Part shown: in pieces, positions 4,949 to 11,448 of the stretch
How positions within the stretch are numbered: position 1 is the stretch's first letter
How the letters are laid out: each line of letters starts with the position of its first letter
NCBI GenBank assembly: GCA_028819675.1
Contig: JAPPKT010000577.1
Coordinates: 1 to 12,230, forward strand
Length of the DNA: 12,230 bases
From: Caldilineaceae bacterium
Lineage (GTDB): Bacteria; Chloroflexota; Anaerolineae; Caldilineales; Caldilineaceae
Direction: 5' to 3'
Position numbers and translations under genes: made by a program
The notes under the pieces: generated by a model
Told to the model about the DNA's origin: nothing
Seen by the model: the letters and a program-made list of their open reading frames with translations, nothing else
Database searches by the model: none

Positions 4949-6415
4949 CTACTGGCTTCGTGTCGGAGTGGGACTGGGAGTCGATGTTGGACTCGGGGTA
5001 GGGGTTGGACCGGATGTCGTATCGGCAGTCGGTGACGGGGTAACTGTCGGTGTCTCGGTCGGTGCGGGCGAATTCACGCTGGGCAGCAGCAGGTGCACAG
5101 GCAAAGAGGATATTGTGAGGGACATCGCAGCCGAAGCATCGATTCTCCCGTGACCGAACTTGTCGTCCTTGCTGGCATCACCAAGATCGACCGCGCTCTG
5201 CTGTATAACCTCTTCCACCTCTTCAGAGGACAGGCCAGGAGCTGCAGACAGGACCAGTGCAGCCAGTCCCACTACGTGGGGCGTCGCCAGACTCGTTCCA
5301 TTCACTGAGCGATACTCTTCATGCGTCGGGGGAAAAGGGCTGTAAATGCCTACTCCGGGCGCCGCGACATCTACAAAGGTGCCCGCGCTTGAGAACCAGG
5401 CGTGGGCATCGTTCTTGTCAGTGGCACCGACGGCAATTACGTTATCGAGCGCGGCAGGATAGGTAACGGGATTTCCCTGTTCATAGAGGTTTCCGGACGC
5501 CGAGAAAATAAGTGCCCCTTCATTGGCGGCGTAGTTGATCGCGCTCTGCATTCCAAATGACGGACCAAAACTGATGATGCTGATGTTGATGACGTCTGCA
5601 CCCTCGTTTGCAGCCCAATAGAGGGCGCACGTAAGGTTGCTGCTCACGCCCTGCCCTTGGTTGTCCAGAACCTTCACCGGCAATATCTGGGCGTCCCAGG
5701 CCAGGCCGGCAATACCCCTTTCGTTATGTGCAGCGGCCGCAACGACCCCAGCCACCAGAGTTCCGTGACCGTAATCGTCGTCCGCTACGGTGTCTCCGTT
5801 GACAAAATCGTACCCCTCCAAAACACGCGCTGACAGCTCAGGATGGTCCAGATCTACGCCGGAATCGATCACCGCAACAATTACATTGCTACCGGTGGAA
5901 ACCTTCCAGGCCGCTTCGGCCTCGATTTTGGCTAGCGCCCACTGCCTGTCGTAGAAGGGGTCGTTAGGTGTTCCCTCATCACTCGCAGACCGCAAAGTTG
6001 ATTGCGTTTCTTTGGATGCAACGCCGCTTTCTTCGAGTTTTCGTCCTTCTACTGCGGCATGCTCTCCAACTGTGGCCGCAAAGATCAGATAGTCCGGTTC
6101 AGCGTATTCCACCGCTGGATCCAGCATGAATGCCTCTGCCGCCTCCAGTTCAGTTCCCGGCCGCACACTGTGCAAATGGACTGAGCCGCAGGATATCGAT
6201 GTAGGATGCAGTTCAAACTTTCTGGCCGTCTCCGTCATCGAAACGGAGGAAAAGCCGGAATTAAACTTGATCAGGATGCGGCCGGACGCGTATGTTTCCT
6301 TTTTCCCTATCAGTCTTGGAGACCGCAGTCTGCCCGAACAGGAGGATAGTAATGAGAGTAGGAGGATGAGGCAGAGGGAAATGAGAACCGCGCGATTTAG
6401 GGAAGAAGTAACCAT
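4949..6415 (-). CDS. Subtilisin-like (S8) serine protease, predicted lipoprotein
   Basis: A 488-residue exported subtilase. Residues 1-25 are a signal sequence ending in the lipobox LSSC, so Cys26 is probably lipidated. Next comes an inhibitor-like prodomain (YASGRILIKFNSGFS, about 42-57), as in fervidolysin-type subtilases. The catalytic domain carries Asp184 (AVIDSGVDLDHPE), His217 (DYGHGTLVAGVV), Asn309 (SASGN, oxyanion) and Ser375 (NGTSLATPHVVG). The last 40 residues are a Pro/Thr/Ser tail with no further domain. I chose the ATG at 6415, which gives a standard signal peptide. The longer frame would start with TTG and add 12 residues; neither start has a clear Shine-Dalgarno. It probably acts on the outer face of the membrane. 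The substrate is unknown. Confidence 0.93.
   Translation of the reverse strand: MVTSSLNRAVLISLCLILLLSLLSSCSGRLRSPRLIGKKETYASGRILIKFNSGFSSVSMTETARKFELHPTSISCGSVHLHSVRPGTELEAAEAFMLDPAVEYAEPDYLIFAATVGEHAAVEGRKLEESGVASKETQSTLRSASDEGTPNDPFYDRQWALAKIEAEAAWKVSTGSNVIVAVIDSGVDLDHPELSARVLEGYDFVNGDTVADDDYGHGTLVAGVVAAAAHNERGIAGLAWDAQILPVKVLDNQGQGVSSNLTCALYWAANEGADVINISIISFGPSFGMQSAINYAANEGALIFSASGNLYEQGNPVTYPAALDNVIAVGATDKNDAHAWFSSAGTFVDVAAPGVGIYSPFPPTHEEYRSVNGTSLATPHVVGLAALVLSAAPGLSSEEVEEVIQQSAVDLGDASKDDKFGHGRIDASAAMSLTISSLPVHLLLPSVNSPAPTETPTVTPSPTADTTSGPTPTPSPTSTPSPTPTRSQ
4952..5071 (-). repeat. Pro/Thr/Ser low-complexity tail of the protease
   Basis: This stretch encodes about 40 residues rich in TPSPTPT-type units with roughly six-base periodicity. 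The codons for Pro and Thr vary (CCT, CCG, CCA, CCC and ACC, ACA, ACT, ACG), so the repeats are diverged at DNA level. Such tails often act as wall- or matrix-spanning linkers or O-glycosylation sites. Confidence 0.7.
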
Positions 6416-6536
6416 TGAAGAGCAGAAAAGAAGCGCCGAATAACTCCGCAAGTCCGAATGTTTGAATATGCAAGCTCTGGGCTCACGCCTCTGACAATCT
6501 GACGAACTTTTCAGCGCTGTTCCACAGGCCTCAAGG

Positions 6537-6567
6537 ATTATATCATATCAAGAAGTCGAGTCTACAA
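6537..6567 (-). promoter_or_regulatory. Promoter for the S8 protease gene
   Basis: On the minus strand a perfect TATAAT lies at 6542-6537, preceded by a weak -35 TTGTAG (6567-6562) with a long 19-bp spacer. The predicted start near 6530 gives a 5' UTR of about 115 nt before the ATG at 6415. The poor -35 suggests either a weak promoter or one needing an activator. Confidence 0.5.
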
Positions 6568-6756
6568 CGTTTTTCAGTAGTGGTAGCGCCCCCCAATTCG
6601 GGTTTCCATCCGCCTCAAAGCTCCTTGCGCTCGAAGAGTGGACCCGTCTGCTCGGACATTCTTTCCTGGCTGAACTGTCAGTCCGGAGTCCGCGCTAACC
6701 TTCCGGTGACTTCCCGGAATCCCTACTCCATCAGGCAACGGGGAGCGCCGGAAGTC
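6568..6756. other. Intergenic stretch with nothing recognised
   Basis: Between the two divergent promoters I see no gene, repeat or RNA motif. Open frames of 76 codons (minus) and 97 codons (plus, running into the deacylase gene) have no recognisable homology or Shine-Dalgarno. The stretch could still hold binding sites shared by the flanking promoters. Confidence 0.4.
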
Positions 6757-6785
6757 TTGACGCATCCACAAGTGTCGAGTACCAT
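6757..6785 (+). promoter_or_regulatory. Promoter for the deacylase gene
   Basis: TTGACG (6757-6762), a 17-bp spacer and TACCAT (6780-6785). The -35 matches at five of six positions and the -10 at four. The predicted TSS is about 6792, which leaves a leader of roughly 42 nt before the ATG at 6834. The -10 box lies inside the inverted repeat 6771-6801. Confidence 0.5.
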
Positions 6786-6801
6786 TTTTATGGACGACAC
6801 T
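6771..6801. promoter_or_regulatory. Inverted repeat over the deacylase -10 box, candidate operator
   Basis: AGTGTCG (6771-6777) and CGACACT (6795-6801) are exact inverted repeats. Between them CCAT-TTTT-ATGG (6782-6793) forms a second nested inverted repeat. The element covers the -10 box and predicted start point, so it is more likely a DNA operator than an RNA hairpin. The bound regulator is not in the window. Confidence 0.45.
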
Positions 6802-6833
6802 CACCCTATTCCTCAGATCAGTACCAATTCAAA

Positions 6834-8471
6834 ATGCCTGAACAGACAATTCTCATTCGCAATGCACGTGTAGTCGACGGCTCGGGCTCTCCCTGGCGCT
6901 ACGGGGATGTAGCCCTGACAAACGACCGCATCTCGGCAGTCGCCCCTCCTGGCGCTATTCCAACCGAGAACTGTGCCGAGGTCGTAGACGCAGACGGGCA
7001 TGTTGTCTGTCCCGGATTCGTCGACATCCTCAGCCACTCTATCCTTTCCCTCATGGTGGACGGCCGCAGCCTGTCCAAAATCTCCCAGGGCGTCACCACG
7101 GAGGTGATGGGCGAGGGATCGACGCCCGCCCCCATTGGCGGCAGAAACAGCGCCGAGATGCCCGTTCATCAGTTCACGCAACTTCTGAATCCCGAGTGGG
7201 CCGAACGTCTGGCCTCCTGGACTCGCTTTCGTGACTGGTTGGAAGCCATGACCGCTCAGGGCGTTTCACCCAATATCGGTTCCTTCCTCGGCGGGGGCAC
7301 ACTTCGCAAATACGCCATGGGAATGGACATGCGACCGCCCACCGACGACGAGATGGCGACAATGAAGCGGGTTACCTCCGAGGCTATGGAGGAAGGAGCT
7401 TTCGGCGTCTCTTTCGCGCTTATCTACCCTCCCTCCAGCTATGCTGATACGGACGAAGTCGTTGAGATCGCCCATGCCTTCCGCCCCTACAACGGAATCT
7501 ACATCACCCACCTGCGCTCGGAAGCCGACGCCTTTATGGAGGGGCTGGAGGAAGCGCTTTCCATCGGCCGCAATGCCGATGTTCCGGTGGAGATCTATCA
7601 CCTGAAGGCAGCCGGAACCCGCAACTGGCACAAAATGGCCTCAGCAATGGAGCGCATCACCGAAGCCCGGTCACAAGGAACCGATGTCACTGCAGACATG
7701 TACTCGTACCCAGCTGCAGGAACCGGTCTCACCTCCGTCTTGCCCCCTTGGGCTGCAGCCGGCGATAAGCTGTATGAGAACATTCGCGATTCCGCTATGC
7801 GCGCCAAGATCAAAGAAGCTGCCCTCCATCCAACCGGTGACTGGGAAGCGATGGCCGACCTGGTTGGACCGCAAGGCGTGATGCCAGTTGGCTTCCTGAA
7901 AGAGGAAAATCAGAAGTATGTGGGCAAGCTCCTTTCGGCGATCGCAGCCGAAATGGGCGTGGACTGGCCGGACGCGGCTATGGATCTTCTCGCATCCGAA
8001 GAGCAGCGCATCAGCACATTCTATTTCGTCATGAGTGAAGAGAATCTGCGGCGCCAGCTGCAACAACCCTGGATCATGATCTCCACCGACGCCGGTGGGT
8101 TGGACCCATCCTGGGCCGCGCCAACCGGCCCCTACCATCCACGCGCCTACGGCACCTACAGCCGCGTTCTGGGAAAGTACGTCCGCGAAGAAAAGGTAAT
8201 TTCGCTGGAGGACGCAGTGCGCAAGATGTCATCGGCACTCTGCGACCGGCTCGGACTGCGTGACCGGGGCCAGCTGCGCGAGGGCTTCTTCGCCGACGTG
8301 GTGATCTTCGATCCGGAGACAGTCGGCGACCTGGCAACCTTCACCGAACCTCACCAGCTCTCCCTCGGTGTGCGCGATGTCTGGGTCAACGGCGAACGAG
8401 TCTATAAGGATGGCGCGCACACCGGGGCGACACCCGGTCGCATCGTATCCGGCCCAGGGCGGAGAGCATGA
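6834..8471 (+). CDS. N-acyl-D-amino-acid deacylase family amidohydrolase
   Basis: A 545-residue amidohydrolase of the D-aminoacylase group (COG3653-like), expected to hydrolyse an N-acylated amino acid or related amide with a metal-activated water. The N-terminal beta part (ILIRNARVVDGSGSP) is followed by the barrel: PGFVDILSHS (60-69), KISQGVTTEVMGEG (82-95), ITHLRSE (224-230), IYHLKAAG (254-261) and MISTDAGG (415-422). The C-terminal LGLRDRGQLREGFFADVVIFDP (473-494) is classical. His68, His226, His256 and Asp419 keep the metal-site pattern, but the first His of HxH is Leu66 and the usual Cys of GNCG is replaced by the GEG segment (Glu94). It starts at ATG 6834 without a clear Shine-Dalgarno. 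The substrate is uncertain. Confidence 0.88.
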   Translation: MPEQTILIRNARVVDGSGSPWRYGDVALTNDRISAVAPPGAIPTENCAEVVDADGHVVCPGFVDILSHSILSLMVDGRSLSKISQGVTTEVMGEGSTPAPIGGRNSAEMPVHQFTQLLNPEWAERLASWTRFRDWLEAMTAQGVSPNIGSFLGGGTLRKYAMGMDMRPPTDDEMATMKRVTSEAMEEGAFGVSFALIYPPSSYADTDEVVEIAHAFRPYNGIYITHLRSEADAFMEGLEEALSIGRNADVPVEIYHLKAAGTRNWHKMASAMERITEARSQGTDVTADMYSYPAAGTGLTSVLPPWAAAGDKLYENIRDSAMRAKIKEAALHPTGDWEAMADLVGPQGVMPVGFLKEENQKYVGKLLSAIAAEMGVDWPDAAMDLLASEEQRISTFYFVMSEENLRRQLQQPWIMISTDAGGLDPSWAAPTGPYHPRAYGTYSRVLGKYVREEKVISLEDAVRKMSSALCDRLGLRDRGQLREGFFADVVIFDPETVGDLATFTEPHQLSLGVRDVWVNGERVYKDGAHTGATPGRIVSGPGRRA

Positions 8472-8483
8472 CCGCTCCCGACG

Positions 8484-8502
8484 CCCCCCTTATTCTGGGG
8501 GG
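8484..8502 (+). other. C6/G6 hairpin between the deacylase and recombinase genes
   Basis: CCCCCC (8484-8489) and GGGGGG (8497-8502) pair around the seven-base loop TTATTCT. The hairpin begins 12 bases after the deacylase stop and ends 20 bases before the recombinase Shine-Dalgarno. The sequence after it is not T-rich, so it is at best a partial terminator or an mRNA-stabilising or pausing structure between two possibly co-transcribed genes. Confidence 0.45.
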
Positions 8503-8535
8503 CCGACTCTCCCTGGTCTCTTGGAAGGCAACCTG

Positions 8536-9525
8536 ATGTCCATCTCTTCCACTATCGAGAGCTATCTTGAAGCTGCGGACACCGGAACGGCCTATACGCG
8601 ACGTACCTACCGAACGGCCATGAACCTCTTCCGCCAATATCTGGCCGAAAAGGGGATCCCGCCGGAAGTCAAGGACCTTGAAGACCTCGATGTCGACCGA
8701 TTGCTGGCCTTTTCGACTTGGCTCCTGGAAGCGGCCAGCATCGGCCAGCGAACGCTGACCACCTATCTGGCTGCCATGATGTCCTGGGTGAGCTACCTGC
8801 AAGTACGAGGCTGGTTGCCCTTCACGCCGCAGGAGTTGGCGCGCCTGCAGGAAGGCATCAAGCACGTTCGCAGAAATCAACGCCCACCGGAGTTGATACC
8901 CCATCCCCCACGCCCTGAGGAGATGGAGCTACTGGTCGCTGCAGCACGCGAGACCGTCCTGCGCCGCCCTGATGACCCGCGTGAACGGCTTGCCAAACTG
9001 CGCGACGTCGCCATCGTAGAGACACTGCGTTGCACGGGGCTGCGCGTCGGCGAACTGGTCAGCATCACGCGCAAGCAGCTGGAAGACCAGGATAGGGCTG
9101 TGTGGGTCGTCGGCAAGGGCAACAAAGTCCGCCGCGTCTACTTCGACGAACGGTCTTGGGAGGCGATCCACCATTACCTGCAGGCGAGACAACGGTTCGA
9201 CGGCGCCACCGGCCGCCCACTGTCCGAATTGCCGGTCTTTGCCCGCCACGACAGAAAGGCCGGCTCGAAAATTCTGCCCCTGTCGACCCAATCCGTCCAG
9301 AACTCCATTCGCCGCCTGGCCGAGTCCTCAGGCCTCGGTGCAAAAGGCATAACCCCCCACGCACTCCGACACTATTTCGCCACCCGTATCTACCAGACCA
9401 CCCACGATCTGGCCGTCACCCAAACGGCGCTGGGACACGCAAGTCCCAACACGACCCGTATCTACGCAAAACTTGAAGACAACGCGGTGCGCGACGCCCA
9501 TCGTGAGGCGTTTGAATCGAAGTGA
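8536..9525 (+). CDS. Tyrosine recombinase, XerC/XerD-like
   Basis: A 329-residue phage-integrase-family recombinase, of the length of chromosomal Xer proteins. The N-terminal SAM-like DNA-binding domain covers about 1-110 (YTRRTYRTAMNLFRQYL). The catalytic domain has the full set: Arg170 (RCTGLRVGEL), Lys194 (VVGKGNKVRRV), His275 and Arg278 (HALRHYFATRIY), His301 (LGHASPNTTRIY) and the nucleophile Tyr310. I chose the ATG at 8536, with GGAAGG seven bases upstream. A frame open from 8368 would overlap the deacylase by about 100 bp and adds nothing homologous. No excisionase, transposase, phage gene or att repeat is nearby. It may be the housekeeping dimer-resolution recombinase or an orphan integrase. 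Confidence 0.93.
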   Translation: MSISSTIESYLEAADTGTAYTRRTYRTAMNLFRQYLAEKGIPPEVKDLEDLDVDRLLAFSTWLLEAASIGQRTLTTYLAAMMSWVSYLQVRGWLPFTPQELARLQEGIKHVRRNQRPPELIPHPPRPEEMELLVAAARETVLRRPDDPRERLAKLRDVAIVETLRCTGLRVGELVSITRKQLEDQDRAVWVVGKGNKVRRVYFDERSWEAIHHYLQARQRFDGATGRPLSELPVFARHDRKAGSKILPLSTQSVQNSIRRLAESSGLGAKGITPHALRHYFATRIYQTTHDLAVTQTALGHASPNTTRIYAKLEDNAVRDAHREAFESK

Positions 9526-9565
9526 GTAGAGGGAAGCGTCAAGCCTCGACCGGTCGGAAGCCTAA

Positions 9566-10333
9566 CTAGCGACCTCTCCCGGTGTGAGGGTCCGCCATCA
9601 GCAGCCAGTAGGGAATAAAACCGTAGTACCAGGCGAGTAGCAGTGCGATTCGTAACCCGTGCAAGCCGTCGCGCCATCCCTTGAGCGTAAGTAAGCGGCG
9701 TCGCAGCTCACGTACCGGCTGCAGGACCAAATTGTGCGGTCGCGGACGGATGCCCTGCTCTTCGAGAATCCTGGCTTCGTAGCTGGCGTAGCTGCGCTGC
9801 TTGCGGTGAAACTGCTCCCAGTTCGCGTAGTTGTAGTGCAGCAGCGGCTCCGCCAGAATGCCGTCTTCCCCCTCTAGGATGACGACTTCGTGGACCTCTC
9901 TGCGTAGGTCGTAACGGGCCGAGCCTCTCCGCAGGAGGCGCAACTGATAGTCCGGGAAGAACCCGCCCCCCTGCATCTCATGTCCGACGATATAGTTGCG
10001 GCGAGGAATCCAGAATCCGGCGCGGCGCCTATCCTGACATGCTTGCAAGATCTCACGTGCCAGCGCTGGCGTGGCCCGTTCGTCCGCGTCAATGAACAGA
10101 ATCCACTCACTGTTGATGCTGTCAAGCGCAGCCTGCCGTTGCCGGCCGTAGTCGTCAAATGGACGCGCGACCACAAGGGCGCCTGCCCCCTGCGCTTGGC
10201 CCCGCGTACTGTCCTGACTGCATGAGTCCCACACCACGACTTCGTCAGTCCAGCCCTTCAGCGCGTCGATGCAGTCAGCAATGTTCTCTGATTCATCCTT
10301 GGTGAGTATTACTGCCGTTAGGCGCGGCGGCAT
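9566..10333 (-). CDS. Glycosyltransferase family 2, WaaE/KdtX-like
   Basis: A 255-residue GT-A-fold glycosyltransferase. Visible are the N-terminal strand LTAVILTKDESENIADCI (4-21), VVWDSCSQDST (33-43), the metal/nucleotide DxD within FIDADERAT (80-88), and FFPDYQLRLLRRG with HYNY further on. The set resembles the small GT2 group that includes the LPS-core glucosyltransferase WaaE. The C-terminus has a hydrophobic stretch (LRIALLLAWYYGFIPYWLLM) that could attach it to the inner face of the membrane. I chose the ATG at 10333, with GAGGG eight bases upstream. An ATG at 10360 would add nine residues and lacks a Shine-Dalgarno. It lies downstream of, and very close to, the next GT2 gene, so they are probably one operon. 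Donor and acceptor are unknown. Confidence 0.9.
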   Translation of the reverse strand: MPPRLTAVILTKDESENIADCIDALKGWTDEVVVWDSCSQDSTRGQAQGAGALVVARPFDDYGRQRQAALDSINSEWILFIDADERATPALAREILQACQDRRRAGFWIPRRNYIVGHEMQGGGFFPDYQLRLLRRGSARYDLRREVHEVVILEGEDGILAEPLLHYNYANWEQFHRKQRSYASYEARILEEQGIRPRPHNLVLQPVRELRRRLLTLKGWRDGLHGLRIALLLAWYYGFIPYWLLMADPHTGRGR

Positions 10334-10397
10334 CCGGAAAACCCTCTTTTGCGCAGTCATCCAGTCGCTTGGCTGTCCACAACCGTGCCAGATGTGG

Positions 10398-11402
10398 CTA
10401 TCCGCCAGAGCTCAGCACGTTGGCATATGCATCCAGCTGCTCCCCCAACCGATCGCCGCTGAGGCGGCCGCGGGCGAACTGGCGGCGGGCGGCCATCTCG
10501 TTCAATGCCAAACCCAGGCGCACGAGTGGCCTCAGGAACAGATGGAATCCTTGCGGATAGCGGTGCCCATTGATCTTGAAGAAGCGGAATCGGCTGGCCC
10601 ACAGCCGTTCGAAGGACTTCCAGCGGACTTGGCTGCTGCTGCGGCCTTCGTAGTGAACTACCTGCGCTGTCGGCACTGCATAGGTCGGCATTCCCGCTTC
10701 GCGCATGCGCAAGCACCAGTCCATCTCCTCACAGTACATGAAGTAGCCTTCATCCAACAGCCCCACCGCGCGGATGCTCTCTCCCCGGGCCATCAGCGCA
10801 GCACCGAGCACAAAGTCGACGGCAAAAGGGGCGACGCCCAGCCACTGCCGGCGCGAGTATCGCCCGTTCAAGCGGCTGTGCAAGAGTCGATGAGTCAGGC
10901 GGCTTAGGCCGGGCGCCCCCGCAAAGGGCATGAGATCGAGAGCGATCTGCGCCAGCCCTGGAAATGCAAAGCCTCCATGTTGCAGGCTGCCGTCTCCATA
11001 ATGCAGCCGCGGACCGCACGCGCCTGCCGACGGGTTGTCCCGCATGAATGAGGCCAGCTTGCCTAATGCGTCGTCCACAACCTCTGTGTCTGGATTGAGA
11101 AGGAGAACCAGTTCGGGAGCCGAAGCCGCGCGCTTCTCGCTGTCTGCTCCAAATCCCAACCCTCTTAGGGCAAAGTTATTGGCCCGCGTAAAGCCAAGAT
11201 TCTCATTCATGGCGATGAGACGAACGTCCGGGAACGCATCGGCCACCATCTGCGCGCTGCCGTCCTGGCTGGCGTTGTCGACGACCGTTACGTCAACGAC
11301 CAGCCAGTCGCCGCTTAGTCCCGCCGAGTCAAAGACACTGTGCAGGCAACCGCGCAATAGATCACGCACATTGTATGAGACGACAATTACTGCCAAGCGC
11401 AT
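10398..11402 (-). CDS. Glycosyltransferase family 2, rhamnosyltransferase-like
   Basis: A 334-residue GT2 enzyme of the WbbL/rhamnosyltransferase type. The N-terminus RLAVIVVSYNVRDLLRGCL, then VVDNASQDGSA (41-50), ENLGFTRANNFA, LLLNPDTEV (100-108, with NPD as the metal-binding element), VDFVLGAALMARGE (about 195-208) and LDEGYFMYCEEMDWCLRMREAG (about 216-237) are all hallmarks. Such enzymes add a sugar, often rhamnose, to polyprenyl-linked surface glycans on the cytosolic face of the membrane. I chose the ATG at 11402 because the domain begins there. An ATG at 11465 would add 21 unrelated residues and overlap the upstream gene by 17 bases. It sits 46 bp after the upstream gene and 64 bp before the second GT2. 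Confidence 0.9.
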   Translation of the reverse strand: MRLAVIVVSYNVRDLLRGCLHSVFDSAGLSGDWLVVDVTVVDNASQDGSAQMVADAFPDVRLIAMNENLGFTRANNFALRGLGFGADSEKRAASAPELVLLLNPDTEVVDDALGKLASFMRDNPSAGACGPRLHYGDGSLQHGGFAFPGLAQIALDLMPFAGAPGLSRLTHRLLHSRLNGRYSRRQWLGVAPFAVDFVLGAALMARGESIRAVGLLDEGYFMYCEEMDWCLRMREAGMPTYAVPTAQVVHYEGRSSSQVRWKSFERLWASRFRFFKINGHRYPQGFHLFLRPLVRLGLALNEMAARRQFARGRLSGDRLGEQLDAYANVLSSGG

Positions 11403-11448
11403 AGATCTGTCTTCAAGTTGGTCTGACGCCAAGGTTTTGGCCTGCCGC

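Noticed and set aside
6580..6873. A 97-codon plus frame and a 76-codon minus frame (6574-6804) in the protease-deacylase gap
   Set aside because: Both cover the predicted deacylase promoter, have no Shine-Dalgarno or recognisable family, and the plus frame overlaps the deacylase start.
8368..8535. Upstream extension of the recombinase frame
   Set aside because: It would overlap the end of the deacylase gene, and the ATG at 8536 has a good Shine-Dalgarno and the expected family N-terminus.
9541..9562. CGACCGGTCG palindrome (9547-9556) in the 40-bp gap between the recombinase and GT2 genes as a terminator or att site
   Set aside because: It has no loop, no T-run and no partner copy seen elsewhere in the window.
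10269..10907. A 212-codon plus-strand frame over the two GT2 genes
   Set aside because: It overlaps clear GT2 motifs on the other strand and has no Shine-Dalgarno or homology signal.
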